64,000 nt of DNA from Microbacterium sp. AG1240 (GTDB lineage Bacteria; Actinomycetota; Actinomycetes; Actinomycetales; Microbacteriaceae). Positions 26,238-35,740 of the stretch are shown piece after piece. The stretch is taken from positions 657,414 to 721,413 of the forward strand of contig NZ_RBXJ01000002.1 in assembly GCF_003635115.1 (NCBI RefSeq), in the 5' to 3' direction. A model generated the notes under the pieces. It worked only from the letters and a program-made list of their open reading frames with translations. It had not been told where the DNA came from and did no database searches. The first letter of the stretch is position 1, and every line of letters begins with the position of its first letter. Made by a program: the position numbers and the translations under genes.

Positions 26238-26927
26238 ATGGAAACACAGGAGCGGCGTCGGGCGACACGACGGAAGGTCTTTGCGATCACGGCGGGTGCC
26301 GCCGTACTCGGCCTGGGGGTATCGGCCACTCTGGCCGCGTGGACCGACACCGAGTGGGTGTTCGGCGGCAACGGCGCCGGCGGTCCCGGAATCGGCACCT
26401 CGACGTTCGAGGTGCAGCAGAACACCGTGCCGCCCTTCGCGGACGCGACCTGGATCGACGAGGAGGAGAACCCCGGCGGCGAGATCGTCTTCGGCCTCGC
26501 CGCGCTGGCACTCTCGCCCGGCGACGCGGTCTACGCGCCGGTCGCATTGCGCACGACCGTCGCATCGGTCGCCGGCGACGTGGAGCTCCAGCCCGCCGTC
26601 CCCGCCGCCGGGGTGGCGGTCACCGACCCCGACGACCTGCTCCTGGCCGCCCTCGGTGTGCGCGTCGTCACCGACGACACCCCCTTCACCTGCGACGCCA
26701 CCGCCTTCAGCGGTGCGCCCGGTGCCCCCGCGCTCATCGCCGACGGCCCGTTGCTCACGTCCGGCGGCACGGCTGCGCAGTCGCTCCTGGCCGCGGCGGA
26801 CTCCACCCAGTACTACTGCTTCGAGGTCTCGCTGCCCGACCCCTTCGTCCCGGCCGCAGGCTCGGACGTCGAGGACTACATGGGTCTCACCGGCGCTCCC
26901 GCTTGGCAGTTCGCGGCCACGTCCTGA
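26238..26927 (+). CDS. Alternate (SipW-type) signal peptide surface protein
   Basis: 229 residues. The N-terminus is basic (ETQERRRATRRK), followed by a hydrophobic core (14-34) and the motif 'LAAWTDTEWV' (residues 32-41). This resembles the SipW-dependent TasA/camelysin-type export signal, in which a short aromatic-acidic box follows the cleavage site. The mature part is acidic, with two cysteines ('FTCDATAF' and 'YYCFEVS') that could form a disulphide. The next gene is the matching signal peptidase. TasA-like proteins form fibres or matrix; whether this one does is unknown. ATG 26238 follows GGGAGAAG. Confidence 0.82.
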   Translation: METQERRRATRRKVFAITAGAAVLGLGVSATLAAWTDTEWVFGGNGAGGPGIGTSTFEVQQNTVPPFADATWIDEEENPGGEIVFGLAALALSPGDAVYAPVALRTTVASVAGDVELQPAVPAAGVAVTDPDDLLLAALGVRVVTDDTPFTCDATAFSGAPGAPALIADGPLLTSGGTAAQSLLAAADSTQYYCFEVSLPDPFVPAAGSDVEDYMGLTGAPAWQFAATS

Positions 26928-26935
26928 CACCCGTC

Positions 26936-27535
26936 GTGCCCTCTCTCACCGAGACGCCGGCCCGCGGACCCGCGCACCACGCGCGGGCCGGCGGGCCGGT
27001 CGCGGCGCACGCGGAAGCGAGTCCGCGACGTCGCGGCGCCGTCCGCGATGCCGTCATCACGGTGCTCGGAGTGGTCGGCATCCTTACGATCGTGTGGCTC
27101 GTCGTGTCTGCCGCGCTCGGGCTGTCGATCATCGTGTTCGTCACGGGATCGATGGCTCCGTCGCTTCCGACAGGATCGGCCGCCGTGGTCAGAGAGATCC
27201 CGGCGTCAGAACTCGCGATCGGGGACGTCGTCACGGTGCCACGCCCCGACTCCGCGACGCCGGTCACCCACCGTGTCGTGGCGATCGACGCCGTGCCCGG
27301 CAACACGCCGGCCCGCAGCCTCGTGCTCCGCGGCGACGCGAACACGATCGATGATCCCGAACCGTACGTCGTCGAGGAGGTGCGTCGTGTCATCGTCGGT
27401 GCGCCCGGAGCGGGGTGGGTGGTGATCGCGGCGAAGACTCCCGCAGCGATGGCGGGGATCACCCTCGTGGTCGCCGCCGCGGTCGCGTGGGCGCTGTGGC
27501 CCGCCTCCGCGCCTCGCATCCCGCGACGGCAGTAG
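26936..27535 (+). CDS. SipW-like (S26B) signal peptidase I
   Basis: 199 residues. Membrane helix at ~38-68, then the catalytic Ser72 in 'TGSMAPSLPTGSAAVV'. The second catalytic residue is His112 in 'TPVTHRVVAID' rather than the Lys of ordinary bacterial enzymes, as in SipW and the eukaryotic Sec11 type. 'LAIGDVVTVPRP' and 'LRGDANTIDDPEPY' are the other family boxes. A second membrane helix lies near 165-190. GTG 26936, 8 bases after the previous stop, is chosen. It probably cleaves the neighbouring alternate-signal proteins. Confidence 0.9.
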   Translation: MPSLTETPARGPAHHARAGGPVAAHAEASPRRRGAVRDAVITVLGVVGILTIVWLVVSAALGLSIIVFVTGSMAPSLPTGSAAVVREIPASELAIGDVVTVPRPDSATPVTHRVVAIDAVPGNTPARSLVLRGDANTIDDPEPYVVEEVRRVIVGAPGAGWVVIAAKTPAAMAGITLVVAAAVAWALWPASAPRIPRRQ

Positions 27536-27547
27536 AGGAACCCCCGG

Positions 27548-28282
27548 ATGCCCTTCCCCCGACTCCCATTGCGCCGCAACGCCGCGGCGCTGCTGACCGC
27601 TGCACTCTCCCTCGCGCTGCTGGTCGGCGGAGGCCTCATCGCCGGCGGCGCCGCCCGCGCGGCGTTCGTCGACGTGCCGCCCACGGGGCATCCAGGCCGG
27701 CTCGTGCTGTCGTCCGATCCGTACCCCGCGGAGTTCCTCGCTCTGAGCCCCGGCGATCCGTCGTACTGGCAGGTGGCCGCCCGCCTCGAGGGAGCCGTCG
27801 GAGCCACACTCTCGCTACAGCTGCGCAAGACCGGCGAGCTCGTGTCGCATCCGCGGGGGCTCGAGATGACCGTGGACGAATGCGATGTGCCGTGGATCGG
27901 CCTGGGGGAGGGGCCGGTGTGCACGGGCACGGCGATACCGGTCGCCGTCGCGACGCCGCTCGACGACAACGCGACGTCGAGCCCGACGTTCCAGCTCGGG
28001 TCGCGAGCAGCATCCGCCCCGGTGTTCCTGCTCGTCACCCTGGCCGTGGAGGACTCGGCCGATGCACGGGCGGATGCTTCGCTGATGGGCCTCGTCGGAA
28101 CGGTGGGCATCGGGCTCACCGCCGTCGCGGTCGATCCTGCGGCCCGTCCGCCGCGAGGGGGCGGCGTTCTCCCCGCGACGGGAGCGGACGTTTCGCTCTG
28201 GGTGGCGGTGGGGTCCATGGCGGCGGGTCTCCTGGGTCTCGGCGCGGCCCTGCGGATGCGACCGTTACGAGGGGACCGGTGA
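27548..28282 (+). CDS. LPATG-anchored cell-wall surface protein
   Basis: 244 residues. N-terminal signal sequence (~10-38) with cleavage near 'GGAARAAF'. The C-terminus carries a sortase signal: LPATG (208-212), a membrane-spanning helix and a basic tail ending 'RMRPLRGDR'. The mature middle is a beta-rich domain with two cysteines ('VDECDV', 'GPVCTGT'). No sortase gene is in the window. The family is not recognised. It starts 12 bases after the signal peptidase gene, and its stop overlaps the next ATG (TGATG), so it belongs to the same transcript. Confidence 0.85.
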   Translation: MPFPRLPLRRNAAALLTAALSLALLVGGGLIAGGAARAAFVDVPPTGHPGRLVLSSDPYPAEFLALSPGDPSYWQVAARLEGAVGATLSLQLRKTGELVSHPRGLEMTVDECDVPWIGLGEGPVCTGTAIPVAVATPLDDNATSSPTFQLGSRAASAPVFLLVTLAVEDSADARADASLMGLVGTVGIGLTAVAVDPAARPPRGGGVLPATGADVSLWVAVGSMAAGLLGLGAALRMRPLRGDR

Positions 28283-30006
28283 TGCGCCGCTCTCTCACGG
28301 CCCTCGCGCTCGCCGCGGTCGCCGTCGTCGTCGTTCCGCCATCGGTCACGGCGACGACGGCCGCGTGGACGCAGGAGGAGTGGGTGCACGGGGACATCGC
28401 CACGTCGTCGTTGCGGTGCGGGGAAGACACCGGCTTCGCGTCGACGTCGTACGGGCGCTTCCTCTCCGGCGACCTCCTCGGCGCCGATCTCGACCCGGTC
28501 GCCGACCTCGAGCAGATGCGTCTCGTGCTCGGGGCAGACGGCGCGCTGTCGATTCAGCCCCCGGACGCCGTGAACCTGGCGGCCCTCACCTACGCCAACC
28601 CCTTCGACGTCGACCTCCTGGGCATCGCGGGAGTCGACATGAGCGGATTCGAGGTGCCGGTGCCCGGCGCCGCCCTGGGAGCGGCCAACCAGTACGCGCG
28701 GGTGTCGGGATTCGGGGCGGCCACCGGCGCCTCGGGCCTGGTGAACGACAGCGGCGTCGTCACGGTCGGAACGACTCCGAGCGGTTCGCTGCCCTCGCCG
28801 GCGAGGATCCGTCTGGACGAGCTGCTCCCCGCCCTCACGGGGATCGCGGGCGCGGATCTGCGCGTGGGCGCCGTGGGGGCGATCTCCGAGCTGGACGGCT
28901 GCGCCGCGCTGAGATCGTCGACGTGGGGCGACGGCACGGTCACGGGGAGCACGCGCAGCTACGGCGTCGCGGGCCTCGGCCTCGACGTCGAGGTACCGGC
29001 CGTCGGCGCGCTGGCGGGCACCACCACGGCGGGGATCACGACCGTGAACTCGGCGATCTCCTCGCTCCTCGGTTCGTCGGGTCTGATCTCGTCGGCGACC
29101 GGAGCCGCCCTAGACCTCTCTCTTCCCGGCATCCTGACCACGAGCATCGGTGGGAGCGTCACGCTCTCCGGGCTGAACCTCGGGGGAGCGGTGACGTCGC
29201 TGCTCACCACGCCGCTGACGGACGGCGTGGTGACGGTCGACCTGCAGACGGGCATGGTCGACATCGATCTCGACGCTCTGCTGCCGTCGCTCAACAACGC
29301 GCCGCCCAACACCGAGGTCGTCGTGAACTCCGCCGTGCTGGCGCCGATCGTCACCCGGGTCGGCGATCTGCTGAACGCCTGGACGTCGCAGATCACCGCC
29401 GCCGTGCGGCAGAACCTTCGAGCCGCGACCCTGACGATCGACCTCAACGCCGTGATCGGCGCACCGGGGATCGGCATCCTGCCCGGTCTGAACGTGCTGA
29501 ACGTGTCGATCGACTACGTCGGCACGGTCGGGGCGGTGCTCGACGGAACGGCGACGTTCGCGGTCGACGCCGAGGCCGCGGGCGCGGTGGGAGCGATCAG
29601 CACCCTCCTCGCGGCGCTGCGCCTTCCGACCGTCACCCAGCTGATCGCCTCGGTCGAGCTGCTCTCGTCGGTGCTGGTCGCCGCCGTGGCGAACCAGATC
29701 ACGACCACCGCGCTCGGCGCGATCACCGCGCTCGGCACGACGCTCTCGACCGCCGTGAACACGATCATCGCGCGGGTGGGCTCCGTCGTGAACGTGCTGC
29801 CGTCGATCCTGTCGCTCATGGTCAACGTGCAGCCCGACCGCCCGGGCGCACCACCCGGATCGACGTTCATCGCCGGCACCGACGACTCCACGCCGCAATA
29901 CCTCGTCTCGGCGTTGCGGATCGGGCTGGCCGATGCGCTGACCCCCTCGAGCATCGCGCGCGTCACCCTCGGCACCGCGTCGGCGGGGCCGGTCACCGCA
30001 CCGTGA
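28282..30006 (+). CDS. Choice-of-anchor G family surface protein
   Basis: 574 residues. Signal sequence (5-26) followed by 'AAWTQEEWVHG' (27-37), nearly the same box as in the protein encoded at 26238. The rest is Gly/Ala/Val/Thr/Leu-rich beta-type sequence with repeated 'GLG', 'LNLGG' and 'SLLGSSG' stretches. It resembles the actinobacterial 'choice-of-anchor G' family, known for carrying different C-terminal anchors. Here no LPxTG, membrane helix or other anchor is visible: the chain ends '...TLGTASAGPVTAP'. Only two cysteines are seen ('LRCGED' and 'DGCAA'). It may be held through the adjacent LPATG protein (inference). Confidence 0.78.
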   Translation: MRRSLTALALAAVAVVVVPPSVTATTAAWTQEEWVHGDIATSSLRCGEDTGFASTSYGRFLSGDLLGADLDPVADLEQMRLVLGADGALSIQPPDAVNLAALTYANPFDVDLLGIAGVDMSGFEVPVPGAALGAANQYARVSGFGAATGASGLVNDSGVVTVGTTPSGSLPSPARIRLDELLPALTGIAGADLRVGAVGAISELDGCAALRSSTWGDGTVTGSTRSYGVAGLGLDVEVPAVGALAGTTTAGITTVNSAISSLLGSSGLISSATGAALDLSLPGILTTSIGGSVTLSGLNLGGAVTSLLTTPLTDGVVTVDLQTGMVDIDLDALLPSLNNAPPNTEVVVNSAVLAPIVTRVGDLLNAWTSQITAAVRQNLRAATLTIDLNAVIGAPGIGILPGLNVLNVSIDYVGTVGAVLDGTATFAVDAEAAGAVGAISTLLAALRLPTVTQLIASVELLSSVLVAAVANQITTTALGAITALGTTLSTAVNTIIARVGSVVNVLPSILSLMVNVQPDRPGAPPGSTFIAGTDDSTPQYLVSALRIGLADALTPSSIARVTLGTASAGPVTAP

Positions 30007-30071
30007 GGGCCCCGGTCGGCTCCGCCGGTTCGCGGACCCCCACGGGGCACGGCTCGTAGAATGGGCCCATC

Positions 30072-31622
30072 ATGAGCATGCCTTCTCGCACCCCGACGGT
30101 GATCGAACGGTCACCCGCTGCCCTGCGCCTCGACGGTCGGCCGCGCACCTACGAGGTGCGCACGTTCGGGTGCCAGATGAACGTCCACGACTCGGAGCGC
30201 CTGTCGGGCTCGCTCGAGAGCGCGGGCTACCTGCCCGCCGAGGCGGGCGCGGACGCCGACGTCGTCGTGATCAACACCTGCGCGGTGCGCGACAACGCCG
30301 CCGGAAAGCTCTACGGAACCCTCGGGCACCTCAAATCGCGTAAGGACGTCCGCGAGGGCATGCAGATCGCGGTCGGCGGGTGCATGGCCCAGATGGACAA
30401 ACAGGCCGTGCTCGACAAGGCGCCCTGGGTCGACGTGGTCTTCGGAACGCACAACATGGGGTCGCTGCCGAGCCTGCTCGAGCGCGCACGTCACAACGGC
30501 GACGCGGAGCTCGAGATCCTCGAGGCGCTCGAGGTCTTCCCCTCGACCTTGCCGACCAAGCGCGACAGCGCAGCCGCCGGCTGGGTCTCCATCTCCGTCG
30601 GGTGCAACAACACCTGCACGTTCTGCATCGTGCCGAGCCTCCGCGGCAAGGAGAAGGACCGACGTCCGGGCGACATCCTCAACGAGATCCGCATGCTCGT
30701 CGACGACGGCGCGATCGAGGTGACGTTGCTCGGGCAGAACGTCAACTCGTACGGCGTCGAGTTCGGCGACCGCCTCGCGTTCGGCAAACTGCTCCGAGCA
30801 GCAGGGCAGATCGAGGGCCTCGAGCGCATCCGGTTCACGAGCCCGCACCCGGCCGCGTTCACCGATGACGTCATCGCCGCCATGGCCGAGACGCCCGCCG
30901 TGATGCCGCAGCTGCACATGCCGCTGCAGTCGGGCAGCGACCGCGTTCTCAAGGCCATGCGCCGGTCGTACCGGAGCGAGAAGTTCCTGGGCATCCTCGA
31001 GCGGGTGCGCGCGCTCATCCCGCAGGCCTCGATCACGACCGACATCATCGTCGGCTTCCCGGGTGAGACCGAGGCCGACTTCGAAGAGACGTTGCGCGTG
31101 GTCGAAGCATCCCGCTTCTCCAGCGCCTTCACGTTCCAGTACTCGATCCGCGAGGGCACCCCGGCGGCGACGATGGCCGACCAGGTTCCGAAGGCCGTCG
31201 TGCAGGAGCGCTACGAGCGTCTCCTCGCCCTGCAGGACCGCATCTCGCTCGAGGAGAACGAGATGCAGGTGGGCCGGGAGGTCCAGGTGCTCGTCTCGAC
31301 GGGCGAAGGCAAGAAGGACGCCTCGACGCACCGCTTGACCGGACGCGCCGAAGACAACCGCCTCGTGCACTTCGAGCTGCCGGCGGGGTCCGCCGTCCCG
31401 CGCCCGGGCGACATCGTCACGGTCGGGATCACCCGCGCCGCGCCGTACTACCTCCTCGCCGACGCGCCCGACGGTGCGTCACTGCGCATCCGGCGCACGC
31501 GCGCGGGCGACGCCTGGGACCGGTCGCAGGCGGAGTCGTGCGGTGTCCCGGCTCCTGCCGGTGAAGCGGGCGCGCCTCGCGCGGTCTCCCTCGGCCTGCC
31601 GTCGCTGCGCGTCGGGGTGTGA
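30072..31622 (+). CDS. miaB: tRNA-2-methylthio-N6-dimethylallyladenosine synthase
   Basis: 516 residues. A radical-SAM methylthiotransferase acting on i6A37 of tRNA. The N-terminal UPF0004 domain carries cysteines in '[13 protein letters not shown]', '[11 protein letters not shown]' and 'VGGCMAQ'. The radical-SAM cluster is C-x3-C-x2-C in '[17 protein letters not shown]'. A TRAM domain follows ('[13 protein letters not shown]'), and ~50 extra residues rich in Arg/Pro/Ala end the protein. The ATG lies 9 bases after TAGAAT (30057-30062), at the long edge of leaderless spacing. Its stop overlaps the miaA GTG. Confidence 0.97.
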   Translation: MSMPSRTPTVIERSPAALRLDGRPRTYEVRTFGCQMNVHDSERLSGSLESAGYLPAEAGADADVVVINTCAVRDNAAGKLYGTLGHLKSRKDVREGMQIAVGGCMAQMDKQAVLDKAPWVDVVFGTHNMGSLPSLLERARHNGDAELEILEALEVFPSTLPTKRDSAAAGWVSISVGCNNTCTFCIVPSLRGKEKDRRPGDILNEIRMLVDDGAIEVTLLGQNVNSYGVEFGDRLAFGKLLRAAGQIEGLERIRFTSPHPAAFTDDVIAAMAETPAVMPQLHMPLQSGSDRVLKAMRRSYRSEKFLGILERVRALIPQASITTDIIVGFPGETEADFEETLRVVEASRFSSAFTFQYSIREGTPAATMADQVPKAVVQERYERLLALQDRISLEENEMQVGREVQVLVSTGEGKKDASTHRLTGRAEDNRLVHFELPAGSAVPRPGDIVTVGITRAAPYYLLADAPDGASLRIRRTRAGDAWDRSQAESCGVPAPAGEAGAPRAVSLGLPSLRVGV

Positions 31623-32584
31623 GCCGCCCGCCGAGAATCTGGGCCGTCGTCGGTGCCACCGGCACCGGCAAGACCGGTCTCTCCCTCGCGCTCGCCGAGG
31701 CGCTCGCCGCCCGGGGAACGGCGGCCGAGATCGTCAACGCCGACGCGATGCAGCTGTACCGCGGCATGGACATCGGAACGGCGAAGCTCGGTGACGACGA
31801 GCGGCGCGGCATCCCGCACCACCTCTTCGACGCTCTGGAGGTGACCGACGAGGCCGCCGTGGCCTGGTACCAGGATGCTGCGCGAGATGTCGTGCGTCGC
31901 ATCCACGCTCGCGGGGCCGATGCGGTGCTCGTCGGCGGTTCGGGGCTGTACGTCTCCAGCGTGGCGTTCGATTTCGCGTTCCCGCCTCGCGACGAGGCCG
32001 TCCGCGCCGAGCTCGAGGCCGAACTCGACCATCTCGGACCCGGGATGCTCTTCGCGCGGCTGCAGGAGCAGGACCCGGCCACGGCGGCGCGCGTCGATCC
32101 GAAGAACGGTCGACGCATCGTGCGCGCCCTGGAGGTGCTCGCGCAGGGCGAGCACACCCACGGCGCGGCGCTGCCCGATGAGCCGGTGCTGTGGCACGAG
32201 GCGACCACCGTCGTCGGAACGCGTATCGAACGCGCCGAGCTCGTGCCCATGCTCGACGCGCGCGTGGAGGGCATGTGGCGTGACGGCCTCGTCGCCGAGG
32301 CGGCGGCGCTGCGCGAACGCGGGCTCGAGGACGGCGTCACGGCGCGCCGAGCCATCGGTTACGCGCAGGCGCTCGCGCAGCTGCGCGGCGATCTCACCGA
32401 GGCGGAGGCGATCGCGCAGACGCAGGCGCTGACCCGCCGCTACGCCCGACGGCAGGTGTCGTGGTTCCGGCGCTACCGCGACGTCGCGTGGGTCGACTCC
32501 CGCACGGTCGACACGGCGCGCCTCGTGGACGGCACCCTCGCCGATGCGACCGAGGCTCCCGACCCCGGTTCGAGCGACTCGTAG
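31619..32584 (+). CDS. miaA: tRNA dimethylallyltransferase
   Basis: 321 residues. Adds the dimethylallyl group to A37 of tRNA, the substrate for MiaB. The P-loop is '[19 protein letters not shown]'; '[19 protein letters not shown]' and '[10 protein letters not shown]' are standard, and '[15 protein letters not shown]' follows. The GTG at 31619 overlaps the miaB stop (GTGA), so the two steps are made in a coupled pair. The last ten codons carry the promoter hexamer of dapF. Confidence 0.97.
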   Translation: MSRPPRIWAVVGATGTGKTGLSLALAEALAARGTAAEIVNADAMQLYRGMDIGTAKLGDDERRGIPHHLFDALEVTDEAAVAWYQDAARDVVRRIHARGADAVLVGGSGLYVSSVAFDFAFPPRDEAVRAELEAELDHLGPGMLFARLQEQDPATAARVDPKNGRRIVRALEVLAQGEHTHGAALPDEPVLWHEATTVVGTRIERAELVPMLDARVEGMWRDGLVAEAAALRERGLEDGVTARRAIGYAQALAQLRGDLTEAEAIAQTQALTRRYARRQVSWFRRYRDVAWVDSRTVDTARLVDGTLADATEAPDPGSSDS

Positions 32585-32587
32585 ACT
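32582..32587 (+). promoter_or_regulatory. -10 hexamer of leaderless promoter for dapF
   Basis: TAGACT overlaps the miaA stop codon and lies 7 bases before the ATG at 32595. Confidence 0.55.
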
Positions 32588-32594
32588 GGGTCGC

Positions 32595-33464
32595 ATGTCG
32601 CGCACCCTCCCGTTCACGAAGGGTCACGGTACCGGCAACGATTTCGTCGTGATCGCCGATCCCGACGGCTCCCTCGACCTCACCGACGACCAGATCGCCG
32701 CGCTCTGCGACCGGCACATGGGTATCGGCGCCGATGGTCTCCTCCGTGTCGTCCGCTCCGCGGCGATCGACGACGGGGCCGAGGCCGCGGCATCCGGTGC
32801 CGAGTGGTTCATGGACTACCGCAACGCCGACGGTTCGAAGGCCGAGATGTGCGGCAACGGAACGCGCGTCTTCGCCCGCTACCTCGTCGACGCCGGTCTC
32901 GCCTCCATCGACGGCGGCCTCCGCGTCGGCACACGAGCGGGCGTCAAGACGCTCACCCGTAGCGACCGCGGATTCGAGGTCGACCTCGGAGTCTGGCGTG
33001 CGGAGCCCGACGACATCCTCGTGCGCGCACGCGGTCTCGACGTCGCGCGGCCGGGCACGGGCATCGACGTGGGCAACCCGCACGTCGTGGTCGCCCTGTC
33101 GTCGCACACCGAGCTCGATGCGCTCGACCTGGCCTACCGCCCGATTCTCGACCCCGAGCCGCGCCACGGTGCGAACGTCGAGTTCGTCGTGCCCGGCGAC
33201 CCGCTCGTGCGCGACGGGGTCGGCGAGGTGCGGATGCGCGTGTTCGAACGCGGCGTCGGCGAGACCCTGTCGTGCGGCACGGGCGTCGCGGCCGCCGCGC
33301 TCGCGGTGCGGCACTGGGCGGGTCCTGCGGCACCGCGGCGGTGGCAGGTCGACGTGCCCGGCGGCACGCTGGGCGTTCGCATCGTCGAGGAGGCCGACGG
33401 CGAGCACGTCCTTCTGTCAGGACCGGCGGTGCTCGTCTACTCGGGTGAGGTCTCGCTGGCCTGA
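32595..33464 (+). CDS. dapF: Diaminopimelate epimerase
   Basis: 289 residues. Interconverts LL- and meso-diaminopimelate for peptidoglycan and lysine. The two catalytic cysteines sit in '[14 protein letters not shown]' and '[13 protein letters not shown]', with '[11 protein letters not shown]' at the start. The third DAP gene in the window, after dapB and dapA. The 3' end overlaps the convergent methyltransferase gene by 28 bases. Confidence 0.97.
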   Translation: MSRTLPFTKGHGTGNDFVVIADPDGSLDLTDDQIAALCDRHMGIGADGLLRVVRSAAIDDGAEAAASGAEWFMDYRNADGSKAEMCGNGTRVFARYLVDAGLASIDGGLRVGTRAGVKTLTRSDRGFEVDLGVWRAEPDDILVRARGLDVARPGTGIDVGNPHVVVALSSHTELDALDLAYRPILDPEPRHGANVEFVVPGDPLVRDGVGEVRMRVFERGVGETLSCGTGVAAAALAVRHWAGPAAPRRWQVDVPGGTLGVRIVEEADGEHVLLSGPAVLVYSGEVSLA

Positions 33465-34117
33465 ACGTCGTCCGCCGAGACGATGTCGATCGCCGCGGTC
33501 GGGGGCGTGCCGTGTCGGCGCACCTTCAGCACGCGGTATCCGCGCCCCGTCGCGGCGCGCTGAACGCTGAAGCCGCGCGGAAGAGTGGCCGCGAGCCAGC
33601 GCTGCAGCGAGTCGGAGCCGAGGTTGCGCTGCACGACGAGCCACGCGTCCGATCTCTCCTCGAGCCGGGGGAGCCAGGTCTCCAGCATTCCGTGCAGTTC
33701 GTTCTTGCCCACCCGGATCGGGGGATTCGAGCGGATGGTGCGGAAAGCCACGTCGGCGGGAACATCCTCGGGCCGCACGGCGTTGACGTTAGGGAGTCCG
33801 AGAGTCTCCGCGTTCCGACGCACGAGGTCGAGGGCTCGCTCGTTGACATCGACCGCCCACACCGTGGCGTGCGGGGCGTCGAGTGCGAGGGACAGCGAGA
33901 TCGGCCCCCACCCGCAGCCGAGGTCGAGGAAATCGCCGCCCGCGGGGGGCGACGGAGTGTTGGCCAGCAGCACAGCGGTGCCGGCATCGAGACGGTCGGG
34001 ACTGAAGACGCCACCAGCGGTGACAACCTCGACATCGCGGCCGGCGAGGGTCACTCGCAGGCGCCGGAGGTTCTCTGCGCTGGAGGGAGACCCGGTGAAG
34101 TAGTGGTCGCTCCCCAT
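33437..34117 (-). CDS. RsmC-like class I SAM methyltransferase
   Basis: 226 residues. The SAM-binding motif is '[16 protein letters not shown]', followed by '[17 protein letters not shown]' (acidic residue for the ribose). The substrate motif '[10 protein letters not shown]' is the N-P-P-x of N2-guanine methyltransferases such as RsmC/RlmG on rRNA. Length equals the C-terminal catalytic domain alone. The leaderless ATG lies 6 bases after a minus-strand TACGCT. It is convergent with dapF (28-base overlap) and divergent from hflX. Confidence 0.9.
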   Translation of the reverse strand: MGSDHYFTGSPSSAENLRRLRVTLAGRDVEVVTAGGVFSPDRLDAGTAVLLANTPSPPAGGDFLDLGCGWGPISLSLALDAPHATVWAVDVNERALDLVRRNAETLGLPNVNAVRPEDVPADVAFRTIRSNPPIRVGKNELHGMLETWLPRLEERSDAWLVVQRNLGSDSLQRWLAATLPRGFSVQRAATGRGYRVLKVRRHGTPPTAAIDIVSADDVQASETSPE

Positions 34118-34123
34118 GCGGAG

Positions 34124-34129
34124 AGCGTA
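34124..34129 (-). promoter_or_regulatory. -10 hexamer of leaderless promoter for the methyltransferase
   Basis: TACGCT on the minus strand, 6 bases before the ATG at 34117. Confidence 0.55.
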
Positions 34130-34159
34130 TCGGAGAGATCGTCCTCCCGACGGGAGGAT

Positions 34160-34165
34160 TAGAGT
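34160..34165 (+). promoter_or_regulatory. -10 hexamer upstream of hflX
   Basis: TAGAGT, 6 bases before an ATG at 34172 that opens a 27-codon frame; hflX itself starts 49 bases later. Confidence 0.45.
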
Positions 34166-34171
34166 TTACGG

Positions 34172-34255
34172 ATGCTGCGGCCCCGGCCTTCGGCCGAGGG
34201 CGGCGCGATGGAAGGAACAGATGACAGACACCACAATCCCCCAGAGCGCGGATGA
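34172..34255 (+). CDS. Candidate leaderless upstream ORF overlapping hflX
   Basis: 27 codons from an ATG placed exactly at leaderless distance from TAGAGT. It runs out of frame across the hflX start (34221) and stops at 34255. If translated, it would compete with or regulate hflX initiation, which has its own GAAGGAA Shine-Dalgarno. The peptide is Arg/Pro/Gly-rich with no recognisable feature. Confidence 0.3.
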   Translation: MLRPRPSAEGGAMEGTDDRHHNPPERG

Positions 34256-35738
34256 GATGCCGGTCGACCCGGTGGATCGAGTGCTCGCGCGCGCCGAAGC
34301 GCACTCCGGGGTGCGTGTGTTCGGAGCTGCCCAGGCGCTTCAGGACGACAGGACCGTCTCGTACGGTGACACCGACGGCGACCAGTGGGACCGCGAGGAC
34401 CGCGCCGCCCTCCGCCGCGTGGTCGGTCTGTCGACCGAGCTCGAGGACGTCACCGAGGTCGAGTACCGGCAGTTGCGCCTCGAGAACGTCGTCCTCGTCG
34501 GCGTGCACCCGCAAGGACAGCAGGAAGAGGCGGAGAACTCGCTGCGCGAGCTGTCCGCCCTCGCGGAGACCGCGGGCGCGGTCGTTCTCGACGGCGTGCT
34601 GCAGCGGCGTCCGAACCCCGATCCGGCGACCTACATCGGCAGCGGAAAGGCGCAGGAGCTGCGCGATATCGTCGCGTCGGTCGGCGCCGACACGGTCATC
34701 GTCGACACCGAGCTCGCACCCAGCCAGCGGCGCGCGCTCGAGGACGTCGTCAAGGTGAAGGTCATCGACCGCACCACCGTCATCCTCGACATCTTCAGCC
34801 AGCACGCCAAGAGCCGCGAGGGCAAGGCGCAGGTCGAGCTCGCCCAGCTCGAGTACCTCCTTCCGCGCCTGCGCGGCTGGGGTGATTCGATGAGCCGCCA
34901 AGCCGGTGGCCAGGTCGGCGCCGGCGGTGCCGGTATGGGTTCTCGTGGTCCGGGTGAGACGAAGATCGAGCTCGATCGCCGTCGCATCCGTACCAAGATG
35001 GCCGTGCTGCGCCGCCAGATCCGCGACTTCGCGCCGGCGCGCGAAGCGAAGCGGGCCGAGCGCAAGCGCAACACGATTCCTGCCGTCGCGATCACGGGAT
35101 ACACGAACGCGGGCAAATCGAGCCTCCTGAACCGTCTGACGCGCGCGGGTGTCCTCGTAGAGAACGCGCTGTTCGCTACGCTCGATACGTCGGTGCGCCG
35201 CTCCGAGACCGCGGACGGGCGCGTCTACACGCTGACCGACACGGTCGGCTTCGTGCGCAACCTCCCGCACCAACTGGTCGAGGCGTTCCGCTCCACGCTC
35301 GAGGAGGTCGGCGACGCCGACGTCATCGTGCACGTGGTGGATGGCTCGCACCCCGACCCCGCCGCACAGCTCGCGACCGTTCGAGACGTGATGGGCGACG
35401 TCGGCGCGCGATCGACACGCGAGATCGTCGTCTTCAACAAGGCCGATCTCATCGATGCCGACTCGCGCCTCGTGCTGCGCGGCCTCGAGTCGTCCGCGCT
35501 GTTCGTCTCCTCGCGCACCGGCGAGGGGATCGACGAGCTGCGCGCGGTGATCGAAGAGGCCCTGCCTCTGCCCGCCGTGGAGGTGCGCGCCGTGGTGCCG
35601 TACGACCGCGGCGATCTGGTCTCCGCGGCGCACGAGAGCGGCATCATCGTCTCTCAGGAGCACCAGGCCGAGGGCACGTTCCTGCACGCCCACGTCGGGG
35701 CGAAGCTGGCCTCCGACCTGCAGCCGTTCCTGGCGTGA
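34221..35738 (+). CDS. hflX: GTPase HflX
   Basis: 505 residues. A ribosome-associated GTPase that splits stalled or stressed 70S ribosomes. The N-terminal HflX domain (~75-280) includes 'RPNPDPATYIGSGKAQEL', 'QRRALEDVVKVKVIDRT' and the Gly-rich 'GSRGPGETKIELDRR'. The G domain begins with P-loop 'GYTNAGKSSLLNRL', then 'TLTDTVGFVRNLPHQLVEAF' (G3) and 'VFNKADLID' (N-K-x-D). The ATG at 34221 follows GAAGGAA. A strong 15-bp hairpin ends the gene. Confidence 0.96.
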   Translation: MTDTTIPQSADEMPVDPVDRVLARAEAHSGVRVFGAAQALQDDRTVSYGDTDGDQWDREDRAALRRVVGLSTELEDVTEVEYRQLRLENVVLVGVHPQGQQEEAENSLRELSALAETAGAVVLDGVLQRRPNPDPATYIGSGKAQELRDIVASVGADTVIVDTELAPSQRRALEDVVKVKVIDRTTVILDIFSQHAKSREGKAQVELAQLEYLLPRLRGWGDSMSRQAGGQVGAGGAGMGSRGPGETKIELDRRRIRTKMAVLRRQIRDFAPAREAKRAERKRNTIPAVAITGYTNAGKSSLLNRLTRAGVLVENALFATLDTSVRRSETADGRVYTLTDTVGFVRNLPHQLVEAFRSTLEEVGDADVIVHVVDGSHPDPAAQLATVRDVMGDVGARSTREIVVFNKADLIDADSRLVLRGLESSALFVSSRTGEGIDELRAVIEEALPLPAVEVRAVVPYDRGDLVSAAHESGIIVSQEHQAEGTFLHAHVGAKLASDLQPFLA

Positions 35739-35740
35739 CC

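Noticed and set aside
23274..30006. Phage or transposon island carrying the surface cluster
   Set aside because: No integrase, transposase, tRNA-end repeats or clear composition change was seen. The cluster sits neatly between recX and miaB.
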